NCBI GenBank assembly: GCA_022410635.1
Contig: JAJVDF010000002.1
Coordinates: forward strand, 3,510,091-3,574,090
Direction of reading: 5' to 3'
Length of the DNA stretch: 64,000 nucleotides
Origin: Tretioscincus oriximinensis
Lineage: Eukaryota > Chordata > Lepidosauria > Squamata > Gymnophthalmidae
Numbering within the stretch: the first letter of the stretch is position 1; every line of letters begins with the position of its first letter. Below the pieces are notes generated by a model. It was not told the DNA's origin, did no database searches, and saw only the letters and a program-made list of their open reading frames with translations. Positions 22,415 to 33,920 of the stretch are shown one piece after another. A program made the translations under genes and the position numbers.

Positions 22415-22515
22415 CATATTTTAATATGTTAATATGTAAATATATTAATATTTTATCTTTTTTAATTGTTATTAACTGCCTTGAGACCATCACATACAGG
22501 GTGGTATATAAGTGT
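22415..22515 (+). mobile_element. L2-type LINE 3' tail
   Basis: TTAATTGTTATTAACTGCC then TTGAGACCATCACATACAGG and a TATATAAGTGTAAAC end. About 100 bp. The preceding TCAGTTCTGACTAAACCTC piece (22340-22395) belongs to the TCTTCAGTTC repeat seen at 23650-24060. Confidence 0.6.
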
Positions 22516-22659
22516 AAACAAAAAAACAAAGAAAAGCAAGAAGGTTTAAAGTAAAATTGTGACTATACCCGTTGGTATTTAGCTGACGTAGTTGTGTGGA
22601 TAGATACAAAAAACAGAAACAGAAGTTCTGGGAGGGAGGGAGAGTATAGCTCTTTTAAA

Positions 22660-22762
22660 TAATTTATGAATGTGTTTTTTGTATTGCTTTTAATTTTCTG
22701 TCACCAGCCCTGGGGCCCTTGGTGAAGGGCAGGATATAAATTCCTAAATAAATAAAAAAGTT
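22660..22762 (+). mobile_element. LINE-type 3' tail, second subtype
   Basis: Contains CAGCCCTGGGGCCCTTGGTG and AGGGCAGGATATAAATTCC, then AATAAATAAA. The reverse complement of this tail starts the repeats at 45425-46034 and 48870-49125. Confidence 0.6.
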
Positions 22763-23529
22763 CAAGAACTAGGTTGAGAGGAGCATTAAAAGACTGGTAA
22801 TCCATTGAGTAACTTATTGCTTCTAAATGATTTACACAAACGTTTGACGGCTTCTCCTACATCCAATTTTACATTATTTATTTTGTCTTCCTTTTGTTGT
22901 GTGACCGTCATTATTCAAAGAACAGCCAGAAGCATTACTTATTAAGCAAATGTTTTGAGCAAATGTCTTTTCTGTTCTACGCTATCTGCATGGTCAGACT
23001 ATACTCCACAAACCAAGAAGAGAGAATTAGAATAGACTTAAAGCATTAAACAAATTATATCTTTCCAACACATTTTCAAGCCGTCTTTAAAATCTAGACT
23101 CATGAAATCACAAGCTCTATTATNAGCAAAACATTTTAATTAACTCTCAGAGAAGTCAGAACTAAACAAGAAGTCTCTTGGCTGGCCTTTTCCTATGTAG
23201 ACTTCCTGGATAGTTCACAGTCACACACTAAATTTAAAAGATAGTGCTGGGTCTCCCTGGGACTAGCTAGCATTTTCATACAGTCTTGCCCCAAGTTGAA
23301 CTCTTTTATTAATTTACTCTTACAGAGCGGTTGCAAAACAATGACCCGTAAAAGAAATCGCATGGGACCACCAAATTAAAAAATGCCAAATTAAAACTGA
23401 GTTGTGTCCAATAAAATGCAGTGTCAATTACCTTCAAGGTGGAAAAAGGTGGGGAAAAATTCTTGTTTAATGTTTATATCCCTAGGTACAGTTAGCAGAA
23501 AAATGATCAGGAGTGCTGTGCTTATGATG
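22763..23529. other. unassigned DNA
   Basis: AT-rich, no gene or clear repeat seen. Confidence 0.35.
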
Positions 23530-23640
23530 GATGTGTCGAAAAGGAAATTTTGGCAGAAGCTGCTGACATTATAAGCTGCACCTGCTGAAATTTCCCCTCT
23601 GAAAAAGTTATTAAAGATGCAGAACTCCTTTCCTGCTTTT
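23530..23640 (+). repeat. dispersed repeat with GCTGCACCTGCTGAAATTT core
   Basis: The block GCTGCTGACATTATAAGC, GCACCTGCTGAAATTTC, TTATTAAAGATGCAGAA recurs at 51845-51960 and, more diverged, at 56170-56260, always on the plus strand. Class unknown. Confidence 0.6.
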
Positions 23641-23649
23641 TTCTAATAG

Positions 23650-24060
23650 CCCGGGTCACACTTTTAGTTTTAACTCTTTTTTAATTTTGAAGAATAAGCT
23701 AAAGAGTAAGTAGAATATTACAGTAAGTTTTTTTCTGGACTGTTTAGTTAAAAAAAACAGATTAAGCTAATTTCTCAGGACTGAAGGAAATTTAAGAGCA
23801 AATCAGGCTGAATTCTTACTGTCAACCTGGTGGTGGTGTGGTTTTTTCAAGGCTTAAACCAGCTTCACACTTCTATAGCAAAAGAGGAGCATTTTAAATG
23901 TCCTTAGGCCTGGTCACATCTTTTATTTAATTAAATCTTCTTCAGTTCGGCTTCAGTTCTGAAAAATGCGAATTTTGTCCAGAAACCACTTGGATTAAGC
24001 TCATTCTTCAGATCTGAAGACAAACTGAAGACAAAAGTGACTGAGTCTTATTCAGATTCT
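23650..24060. repeat. dispersed repeat with TCTTCAGTTC / CATTCTTCAG motifs
   Basis: Contains GGTCACACTTTTAG and GGTCACATCTTTTAT starts, AATCTTCTTCAGTTCGG, and AAGCTCATTCTTCAGATC with GAAGACAAACTGAAG. The last parts are partly self-complementary. Related pieces are at 7040-7100, 22340-22400, 25195-25330, 28390-28450 and 51440-51545. Probably a MITE-like family. Confidence 0.5.
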
Positions 24061-24404
24061 GTCCACTTCCGTAATAGAAAAACACATCAACAAAATGGTT
24101 ATGTAATGTGAAAAGAAAATTACTACTTACGGTAGTTTGCTGTTGTTTTCTCCATTATGAAAGTAGACAAAATCTAGATTATAATTGTGATCAAGGCCTT
24201 TTGAATGGATCATGAGACAGAGGAGAGAGACTGGGTAGGGCATAGTTGATCCATCTGTGAACTATTTCCAAGCTTTTTCAAAACATCTCACATGGGCTTC
24301 TAAGCAACTTTTAATTCAAACCTCAAGGGAATCATTTCCTCATTGATAAGGAAGTAGCACACTAGTGTGGATACAGTATATCTAGAAAGGGAGGTTGTTA
24401 CCAC

Positions 24405-24515
24405 TGTTTTCTACTTTGTGGTACAGTTGTTTTTAATATATTAGTTTTGCCCTGAGACCTTCGGGTATAGGGCAGTATAGATGTGCAAATGAATGAATAA
24501 ATGAATGAATGAATA
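24405..24515 (+). mobile_element. L2-type LINE 3' tail
   Basis: TTTGCCCTGAGACCTTCGGG then TATAGGGCAGTATAGATG, followed by an AATGAATAAATGAATG microsatellite, the usual end of this tail family. Confidence 0.8.
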
Positions 24516-24728
24516 TAGTTGGATATTCCACAGCAAAACAGTCCCAACAGTGTTTCACTTCAAAATATCCAAGTATAATGGAATAAGTAACCAATATAGC
24601 CATCTTTATAACTAAAATTTATGGAGGCGATTGCGCTTCAAAGAGAGTGGACAGTCAGTGTCCTTCACCTTGACAAAGATGATACAGCAATCGCCCGCAT
24701 CCTGAAGCGGAAGAGCTGCCTCCACATG

Positions 24729-24784
24729 AGCAAGGGGTTGGACCCGATGACCCTGGAGGTCCCTTCCGACTCTATGATTCTATG
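24729..24784 (+). mobile_element. classic CR1 3' end
   Basis: GGGTTGGACCCGATGACCC, GGAGGTCCCTTCCGACTC and the terminal TATGATTCTATGA octamer repeat. The preceding 24625-24728 stretch holds a GGCGATTGC ... GCAATCGCC inverted pair (24626 and 24693) of unknown origin. Confidence 0.9.
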
Positions 24785-27700
24785 ACAGGCTCCCAGCCCT
24801 GTGCTAACAAAATGTCAGCATCGACAATATCTTCTGATCAGACCAGTGTTTGTGGAGGAGGGAGACAGGGGAAGGGAAGGCAGGCAGAACCACCAACACT
24901 TATGGGGGCTGGGGGAAACACCCATTCTATGTGTAACAGTGGAAATATAATAGAAAGTTGGAGGACCTGGACTGCGTCTTCAAAATTTGCCAGCAAGAAT
25001 TAGACAACTGGATATATATATATGTTTATATATTCAACCTGAACAAGCCTAAATTAATTATCATTACTTCAAACTCCTAGATTCACAGTTAACTTGTGGG
25101 TTTTGTGAAAAAGACTCCTTCCCTGTACAAAACTAACCCTTTCAACTTATATGGAAAATGAGTATGTGGTCCTTCATAGTATTGTTTCATATTAGGCCCA
25201 GAGTCACATACATACTTGATTAACTTCAGACCTGAAGAAATGACCAAAACCAAGAAAAAAAATTCCCCTTCATTCAGTCCAGTTCTCCAGGACTGAAAAT
25301 GAATTGAAAGTACGTGGCTTTGAACTAATGGTGATCTCAAGACAGATGAAATCCTGCCTGTTATGGAAATTATGGGCCTTCTGTCTGTGGGGCTGACAGA
25401 TACTCTATAAAGTTTATCACATGACTGTTCTGAAATGCTGCAAATTGCTGTAGGGGTCACCTGATGTGCACTACCGGGTTAAGAAGACCTCTCAACCCAT
25501 TTTAAAGTAGCTCACACGTAATGGAACGCTTGCATCGGGCAAAGAGAAAATAGCTTTGTCATGATTACTTCAAACTTCGTGCCTCGGTGTTATTCCTGTG
25601 CATAATAGGGTGGGGTAGAGATACTTTACAAACTGAAGTCAGCAATCTCATCTTGGGGGCTATTTATCTAAAATAAGTTTTCTGAAAGGGTTCACAGCAC
25701 TTTTCCCCTTCCGCAACAGCATTAGACTACAGAGTCTGGGTCACACACCAGCAAACTGCTAAGAATGCTATCCATACATTTTTTTTAAAAAAATACGTCA
25801 ATTACTTGAATAACATGTATATTTAAACTAAATATATTCCCCCATATTTTGGGAAAAAATCAGATCTGCAGATCTCAGAGACAGCCTACCCATCTCCTTT
25901 CTTCTTTCATAAACTTCCTTTTCTGACCTATTATCTTTCCTTTTTGTTGACGTTTTAAGTTGCTTTTCACGAGTTGCTTTTAACGTGGCTCCTCAAAGGC
26001 AAAATCGGTATCAATGATAAACCAATAGACTTCAGCAGTTATTACGATTATTTATTTTTAACCTCCTAAATGTGCAACATCAATGGGACTGTTCCAAATA
26101 GATACACTTTATTCTTTATTAACTTGATTTTCCAAGAAGTCCCCCAGCCCCTTGATAACTGAGCTGAGTAAGGCCATCAATACAGTTTTGCAATGGGGTG
26201 ACTGTAATCCAGTGAAAATTTGACCCCCTTCCTCTCTCAAAAAATAGACAATGGTAACATTTCTCCATCTCTGCTACACAAATCACCCAAATATGCTCAT
26301 AGAAGCATCCATGCAGTCAACCAGACGTTGGTCACAACTCAGTGGTGCCCGACAATCATAAAGGTGTTGCAATCAGAGAATCATAGAATTGAAAAGGACA
26401 CTGACTTGTGGTAAACTTAATCAACATAAATCTGTACTTACAGCGAGGACTGAGGCTGAAAGTGGCCCAACTCACTCCTTTTAGATGACCGTGCCGAGTC
26501 CTCCGGACCGGCATTTTAAAAAAATGAAGTTACTTCCCACGTTGCAACATGGATAGTCTATATAATCCGACCTGTTGATTTCTGCAAGGAGCATAGAGAA
26601 CAGTGTACTCAAACGGCACATCCGGAACAAACGCTTTGCAGCTAAATAGACACAGAACCAGTCTCCAGCATAGCAAAGGAAATCCCTTGTGTAGAGAAAC
26701 ACTAGGGTTGGGGGAGGGAATATGACAGGGAGGGCAGCGTCAAGCGTCAGCGTGAAATAAAGCCAAAAACTCTAAAGGCTACTTGGGATATTTTGGACCT
26801 AATAACCCTCCAATCAGAGTTGTGTGTAACACATGCCTCCCTAGACCATATATGTCTCAGATTAGGCAGAGTTTGGAGACGCTGAAACAGGAGAAGAGTC
26901 TTTGAGATTCATCAACCGGCATCACATGTCACTTGTCAACGTGAAATACAGGCAGAGTCCTGAGGTGCTGTTTTGAAAAGACAGACGCCGGTAAGGGAAG
27001 CACATGCATTAAGATGAAAAAGAAAAACCATTACACAATCTGCAATCAATGCCGAGAAGGAAAAATGAATAAAACAGCAAAAGCTGTAACTTTTAAAAGA
27101 TTTTAAAAGATCAGATTTATATTACAGGGTCTGTAAGGAAACAAATGCAGAATGGAGTGCTTCAGAGTCTACTACTGAACACAAAAACCTGTTGATGCTC
27201 AAATTACATCTGCAGGAGTGCTTCTCTGGTGATTTCTAATGAAATTAATCACTATTAATCTGCACTAAGATGGGAGTCCCAACTCAATAGGCATTTAAGG
27301 CTTACAAATTGCAAAGGAAGAAGGCATCAAAATGCTTAAATCTAATTTTAAAATCTATGGCCATTACATGTCAATTAGGGCTTTGCTAAAGAAAATCAAC
27401 TTGGTCTGCTATTTGGAAAGACAAAGCTAAAAAGAAAGTAAGTTGGCCATGTAACAGAAAGACAGGTTTCATTGGAAAATATCACCTTGATTCTAGAAAA
27501 GATTTAAAGGCAAAAGGAGGACAGCAGAGGATGAGATTGATAGATTGTATCATGGGGCAGAAAGTGGAAGAAAGCAGAAGAAACATGAAGAGGCAAACTC
27601 AAGTTAGGCCCCCTCCACATGACGTGTTAAAGACCATAATAGTGTTAAATTCTGAAATCGTAAGCCCATGCATACGTATTTCGTCCTTTCGTAAACAAAC

Positions 27701-27897
27701 CATTAGAAAACATTTAAATCCACATGAAACACTGAAAATGTGTAACCAGGAAATAAATTCTGATTATGCTCAGTATGAGATTCTGCACCAACTAAGAAGT
27801 GTATGAGATTTCCATAATCTTGTGCTCGCAAAATTCTGCCTTCTCCTGTTAACCAAATGGGCACAAAAAGGATTGGAATGGGAATATGAACTTTTCA
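24785..27897. other. mostly unassigned DNA
   Basis: Holds a piece of the TCTTCAG repeat (25195-25330) and a tiny antisense CR1 tip, AGAGAATCATAGAATTG, at about 26376-26400. No coding exon was recognised. In particular I looked for, and did not find, an EVL exon encoding the conserved segment after EVH1. Confidence 0.4.
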
Positions 27898-28077
27898 GGC
27901 CCTGTCCCCACTGAGTCATATTCTGGGCTATATCTCGGTACAGAGCTTAGTCATCCACATGCCAGTGTAGGCTGTGGCAGGCCCCATTCTGGGCCTGCCA
28001 TAGCCTACACTAGCATGTAGATGGCACATTCCTATTCTGAGATATAGCCAAGAAGAAGGCTCAGTAGGGATGGGGGC
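27898..28077. mobile_element. fully palindromic MITE, copy 2
   Basis: Near-identical to 15480-15659 along its length: GGCCCTGTCCCCACTGAGTC start, CAGGCCCCATTCTGGGCCTG at the centre, and AGAAGAAGGCTCAGTAGGGA near the end. The terminal right arm is mutated (GATGGGGGC instead of GACAGGGCC). Same orientation as copy 1, 12.4 kb away. Confidence 0.75.
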
Positions 28078-29149
28078 TAACAAAGATATCAGAAAGTATC
28101 AGCAATCAGGAAATTCTGGTTCCTTGAACCTTTTTTCATGATGCATTGTGATGCATTCCAAAAATTCTGTTGGATAATGGGGCAGAGCAATCATGTTGGA
28201 ACATTCTGGTAGGAAAACCTTGTGTGGAAGGATCCTTCACAAGAGTTTTACTAATAATCAGTCCAGCTGCGTTGTTGTATGCTTTTCTTTCAATTTTTAA
28301 TTTGTGGATTTTCCTGCCTCTCCAGAGTGGTTTAAAATAAAATCACCACTTGGCTGCAATAAAACATGTTTTTAAACACTCTTAGTCCTTAAGAACAGGA
28401 TTGAAAAACAGAAAAATTGTTTTCAGTTCCATTTTTCAGAACCAAAGTCTGCATTCCCACTGGAGAGAAAAAAACCAGTTTGGAGATAGGCAAAATCAGT
28501 GAGAATTCACTTTGCTTTTCTCCCTTCCCTGCAGCATCTGCTTAGCAATCACAAGGTAGCAATGCATTTCCTCCTGCATTTCAGGAGGCCATGTTAAAAT
28601 GAACTTAGAGCCGTATGTTTAGTAGCCTAGTGTATATACCACAATTGGATGCCACCTGCTGAGTTCAGCTGATGTGACTATCTTGCTGTGGGACATTGGA
28701 GGTAACATGTTTTGTTACTTTATTTTATAGTAATTTATTTGCATTTAATTTTTACCTGTGGACACTTACCCTTACTGATACATTGGATAGTACGTCATTA
28801 GAGCCATTGAGGAAGGCCACTCTTGTTTTTGGTCAAATTGTGTCTGGCCACAAGAAAACTCTTTTGAAGAAGTTCAGGGTCCACATTTTCTACACCTGAC
28901 TCTCTCCCATGGACTTTCTTTTATTGTTATGTTTTGTACTTTGACTCTGGAAACCTGTGTTGGTTATTTTCAGTTTGGGGTCTTTTTTCATTTGAGGATT
29001 GTGTTGTTAGTCACAAGTGGCCTACCAGTTGCTTCTAAATATTCACCAGCTCTTCACTGCCTCAAATGGCCTTTAGAAGCACCTCACCTATCTCTCCAAC
29101 CTATGCAATGATACTAGCGGCCACTGATATACATGTTCTTCATTATTTT
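28078..29149. other. unassigned DNA
   Basis: No gene seen. The open frame at 28696-28899 lacks any recognised motif. Confidence 0.35.
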
Positions 29150-29312
29150 GTCTAACTTCTTCTTTAAGCTGGCCTTTGGCTGAAAAAACTGCTCTCACTT
29201 TCCTACTTTTAGATATTTCCGTTTCAATATGTTAATTTGGTTTTTATTGTTAACCGCCCTAAGACATTTCTGTATGGGGCAGTGCATAAATGTAAATAAA
29301 TAAATTAATTAA
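29150..29312 (+). mobile_element. L2-type LINE 3' tail
   Basis: CTTTGGCTGAAAAAACTGCT, TATTGTTAACCGCCCTAAG and ATAAATGTAAATAAATAAAT. The same longer version of the tail is at 58548-58690. Confidence 0.8.
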
Positions 29313-30049
29313 ACTATCCAGGGTGGCTAGTGGGCTGTATTTGAATTTGGCAAGATGTCATGTGATTGCGTTAGGGTCCTGGATATAATCTGACCTGAAC
29401 ACTCTTGAGTATGAATTCTGTGCCCATTAATAGGCCAGGTATGGGACATAACACATTATCTTTAATGTGCAGACTCAGGGGTTCTAGCATATATCTAGCG
29501 TAGTCTTGCAAGGTGTTTGGCAATAAAGAACAGCTCTCCTATATAGGAGGAATAAATATTTCTACATTTCCTTGGAAATTGAGGGACTTAAATGTATTTA
29601 AATTTGACCCACTTTTTTCTTAATATTTTGCATCAGTTCTTTACTAACTGATTTAATATATGGACTCTCTATACAACTAAAAAAACACCAGAGCATAGTG
29701 TTTGGGGATCAATCAAAATTACTGAACACCGATCCAGTATTTCTGAGCACTGGGCTAAGAAACCTTTCACAGTTAAGTCACAAGATGAAGCCTGGCAGAC
29801 ATCCGTAATTTGTTACCCAATGAAGGCCAAGAAACACATATATGACAGGAATCAATCAGGAATTTAAAATAGATAATTTTCATTTAAAAAAAAATACTGA
29901 CTAAAGATAGAAATCCTATCTCAATAACATATTTAGCCATTGCACAGTTATTCTTACAGGCAAAAAACAACGTTTGCGGAATTTTTAAAAAGCATATATG
30001 AAACAAAGATTTTATGTACACGTGACAGACTCTCCTGGCAGCCATTTTG
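29313..30049. other. unassigned DNA
   Basis: AT-rich, no gene or clear repeat seen. Confidence 0.35.
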
Positions 30050-30330
30050 TCTTCTTGTTGTAAAGAGGAAATACAGTAATCCCTTCTCCAAAATAGTATT
30101 GGATAGTTTGCTGTCAATATCAGATTCCTTCATTTCTCACCCTCACTGTTTCTTGCCAGAACGATCCATAACCACAGCCTTTTCACAATAACCCTATATA
30201 GTGGTTCAATAGTTAATTTCCCCAGCAAAACGATAATCTAGGAAAATGGGCTATAAAACAAAAAAATCCATCCACCTATATAACTACCTGGTGAGGCAAG
30301 TGTAACACAAATTTGGCTTGCAGACCGATT
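30050..30330 (+). repeat. dispersed repeat of unknown family, copy 1
   Basis: Matches 57760-58030 in the same orientation. Shared blocks include CACAGCCTTTTCACAATAAC, TTCTTGCCAGAAC, TTTGCTGTCAATATCAGA and GTGTAACACAAATT. About 270 bp. Non-coding, class unknown. Confidence 0.7.
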
Positions 30331-31529
30331 ATGCAGACTNACAGTCCCAGGGCAGCTAGGGAAGTCCACTGGCAAGTCTAGATTTGAGACCCTGGTATGA
30401 CATTTCTCAGTTTTAGTGGAATACATAATACATTGGATANGTGCTTTATGTTTCTGTATAAAGTTGAANGGAAAAAAAAGTTTTAAAATATACATGCTAG
30501 TAAAGAAGATATGTTAACCTTCAAAACAAGCTATGTTCAGTCAACAACCCAAAGGTTTTGAAGCTATTAACTAAAAGAGATAGGAGCAAAAATAGATTGG
30601 TACTGACAAATGTACATGTTGGATATGGGAAGCTTTTGAAAAATGCAATCCAGAAACCAGCTATTCAGTGCCCAAATGAATGAAATCATCTCTTCCTAGA
30701 GAGCAACAGAANTTATCGATTACTGAAGTGTCTCTGCTGAATGCAGAAAAACAGGAAGCCAAGAGAAANCCAAGGAAGAGTTCTAAAATGCAGCCTGCTG
30801 GTGAGAACAGTCCCTCTTCTGCAGAAGGAAACTGACATTCGATGAATGTAGAAATTAACTTCCCACGAGTAAAGCCAAAGAAGTAATGCAGAAAACTAAG
30901 AAACAGAATTAAACCATAGATAAACCCATTGCCTAACGAAATTGTTTGCTCCAAAAGAATATTGCAAACGCTGTAATTTCAGAAATAAATACCCAAAGAA
31001 TGATTCGGAGGTGATCTGATAGAAAACAAGATTTAGTATTTTAACCCTCTTCCCACATTCCCATCCTAAATTTAAAAAAGATATAAAAGATTTTTTAATC
31101 ATTGCTATACGATTCAGAATAAGCAGAATTTCCTTCCAAAATTAGTACTAGAGGCTTTTTCCCAGTGATATTTTTCCCTTCACAAATATTGTATATTAAC
31201 AACAAAACAGGGAGTTGTTTTCACTGCTGTATCAAGACAGGAAATTTGGAACCTTTTATTTGCTGAGAAGTGATGGGACTGAATCTTAGGTTTTTCATAC
31301 TAAGCCTCAAACAAATTTCTGCAGTCTTGCCTTTCTCTCTCACTAANAAGTTCTTAGTTCCTCTTCACTTTTTTCATCACAGTTGTATCATATATACAAT
31401 GGTGACAGACTTTTTCCCTGATAGACTTGCCCCCAGCTTTTGCTTTATCCTTCCTGGCATTTTGCATGATGTACCCAACAAACAAGAAGAAACAGTTTTC
31501 CCTTCCTACTTTCAGGCACTGTTTTGAAA
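30331..31529. other. unassigned DNA
   Basis: AT-rich with several n calls. Short open frames without motifs. Confidence 0.35.
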
Positions 31530-31612
31530 TGTTAATATTGTACCCCTAATTTTATTAACTGCAATGAGGCCTTTGGATAGAAGGCAGGATGGAAATGTAA
31601 ATAAATAAATAA
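31530..31612 (+). mobile_element. L2-type LINE 3' tail
   Basis: TTATTAACTGCAATGAGGCC, TTTGGATAGAAGGCAGGATG and GTAAATAAATAAATAAG, diverged from the consensus tail. Confidence 0.7.
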
Positions 31613-31861
31613 GTAGGGTGACAATATACACATGTAACTTTGTTGCACTTCTTTATCAATGTAGTACAGATCTTCACAGAACTGTTAAAACATCAGCCCC
31701 TTTAAGTAAGTTTGAGACTTGATTATTGTGATGTTGAGTAATTTTCTTAGAATTGTTTCTTGTTTGTAAATGTTTAACCCATCACTTCTTTTCTCACTCC
31801 TTCACTCACTATAAAAGCTACTCTATTCCTTCTAAGGAATTCTTACCCACTATATTTACTA

Positions 31862-32229
31862 GAATATCTCAATAAATTAGAATCTCTTGGAAAAGTTAAT
31901 TTATTTCAGTAATTCAATTTGAATGGTGAAACTCGTATGTTATATAGATCACACAGAGTGATCTATTTCAGGTGTTTATTTGTTTGATTAGAGTGCGACA
32001 CCATGAGTCTACAATATTGAGCTTTCTCACAATATTCCAATTTTCTGAGATAATTACTTTTGGGTTTTCATTATCTGTAAGCCATAATTACCAATATTAA
32101 AAGAAATAAATGCAGAGTATTAAATTCTGTGTGTAATAAATCTATATAATATAAACGGGTTACACTATTTGAATTGAATGACTGAAATAAATTGATTTTT
32201 CCATGATATCCTAAGTTATTGAGATGCAC
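31862..32229. mobile_element. Tc1-like transposon deletion derivative
   Basis: A 368-bp element flanked by TA (31860-31861 and 32230-32231). The left end, GAATATCTCAATAAATTAGA, and the right end, inverted as GTGCATCTCAATAACTTAGG, begin long imperfect inverted repeats of about 200 bp. Internal landmarks are AATTTATTTCAGTAATTCAA and, near the right end, ATGACTGAAATAAATTGAT. These long inverted repeats are known from Tc1-like transposons widespread in fishes and other vertebrates. No transposase sequence remains between the arms. Confidence 0.85.
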
Positions 32230-32454
32230 TAGTAGATGTATTGGTCATCCAGTCCATTTTATTTAATTAACTTTTGTCAACATTTGTTGGTTTGCATATT
32301 CATATCCAGCCATTCAGTCTCAAGACAGTGAACACACAATAAGATGCACACAGTATAAAACATACACTAAAATGTAATTGCTCCTCTTAGTTTGTGAGAA
32401 CAACACTTAAGAGAAAACAGTGCTGCACAAATTAAATGCAGTTTTACTACTATT

Positions 32455-32740
32455 TTTTCTTCCAAGTTTTCTTATAACCAAATTTCTCTGCACATCAACA
32501 GAGACCCATGTACGCAAGCAATACTGCTATGATCCAGGCTTCAAAACAGATTTCAATTCTTAACAATTTCCTGAATCTTACAGACATATTCTTGATAGGG
32601 TAAAAATTAGAAATTCCCGAAGCCAATTGATGAACTGCAGGTCATTATTTTTCACTAATTGTTTCCCCTTCTCAAAGCAATTTCCTCATTATGTTTTCAT
32701 TATAACTTTTCCAGCTCTTAGCTACTTTCTTTATATACTG
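32455..32740 (+). repeat. dispersed repeat of unknown family, copy 2
   Basis: Counterpart of 7262-7650: TCCAAGTTTTCTTATAACC, TCTCTGCACATCAACAGAG, TTTCAATTCTTAAC, TTTCCTGAATCTTA, GATGAACTGCAGG, TTTTCACTAATTGTTTCCCC. Confidence 0.6.
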
Positions 32741-33180
32741 ACCTAATTTGTGAATTCTTATTTATTGCTTGTTGACAATCTCAGGAAGGTTGCAGAGATC
32801 ATTAGAATTTGATCTTTACTGACCCACATGTTTTCTAAGAACTATGAAATAAGACAAGGGTTATCTGTGGATGTCTCTCAATCAGATCATTACTGTGCTT
32901 GTAAAGTGAGGTCAAGCATTACGGTTTGCCACAGGGCAGCTTGTATCTGTGAGTGCAAGATGCAGGTTACTCCCTAGGGGGCGCTGCATTTTCATAAGAG
33001 CACAAGTGATTTTAGCACATTTTTGCTTGAGGGATTATTTGCTTAATTTTGTTCTCCAGTTTGTTTTATCTCTATTCTTATTCTTATTATTATTATTAGT
33101 CACTGGATGGTAATAGAAGATTTAAAAACACACCAAAAATATACATTAGTGAAATGTTTAAAAAGAACCTAGTCCATACC
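32741..33180. other. unassigned DNA
   Basis: No gene seen. A TTATTATTATTATT run near 33082. Confidence 0.35.
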
Positions 33181-33330
33181 CTTTTTCTCTCCTTCCCTCC
33201 TTCCTTCCTTCCATCCCTTCAACCCACCTACTCTCTCTGGAAGGGCAAACAGAGGGAGCTGAGATTTAAAAACCTGGGTGAAGAGGTAAGTTTTTACCAG
33301 ATGCTGGAAGCTATACAGAAAGGTTAGTGT
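33181..33330 (-). mobile_element. squamate-type dispersed repeat fragment with CCTTCC tract
   Basis: A CCTTCCTTCC run followed by CCCACCTACTCTCTCTGG, AAAACCTGGGTGAAGAGGTA and TTTTTACCAGATGCTGGAAG. This is the same block order as 45540-45660 (CTACCTACTCTCCCTC, AGCCTGGGTAAACAGGTA). Orientation is inferred from the fuller copy. Confidence 0.55.
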
Positions 33331-33785
33331 ATACCATTACCAGATTTAATATTGCACTGCAGTTATAAACACTGCTAAAATGATATTAAAGTTTTAAAAA
33401 TCCGATTAATTTACAAGCACTGAATCTTTTCAAAAACACATTTCTGTGTACAAATAGTGCTGAAGGTTTCTATAAAGATGAAAGCTTTCCAGACTTGAAT
33501 GGAATGCCACATAATAAAGAATTCTCCAGGGTACTGTGCTTGTTTTCTGTATTGTGCTGTGGTTGCTGACTTTGTACATTCCCAACAATGTAGAAAAAAT
33601 AAGGGTCTAGGAAAGTAAAAACGAGCCCCAAGAAAGATAACAAACTCTGCTTTTCTAAAAGTGGTTAAATCAACAGACAGTGTGGGAAATAATGTTTTTG
33701 CACTTTGATTTTGTTTACTACAATGTCAATAATGGAAGATTTGAAAGAAATAGAATGCTAGTCTAGGTCTGGAAAATCTCACAAG

Positions 33786-33920
33786 GGGTGTATATGTGTG
33801 TCTCATAGCACTTTAGAGGCTGAGAAGAAAAAGGTAGGCAGCATAACCTTTTGTAGACAAGCCTACTTCTTCAGATGCTGCCACCCTTTTTCTTGTTAGC
33901 CTCTAAGGTACTATAAGACC
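33786..33920. mobile_element. Penelope-like 3' fragment, diverged
   Basis: GCATAACCTTTTGTAGACAA and GCCTACTTCTTCAGATGCTG match the AAGCTTTCGTAGACAGGTC landmark of the Penelope-like 3' end. The flanking TAGCACTTTAGAGGCTGAGA and TTAGCCTCTAAGGTACTATA are inverted relative to each other. Confidence 0.6.
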
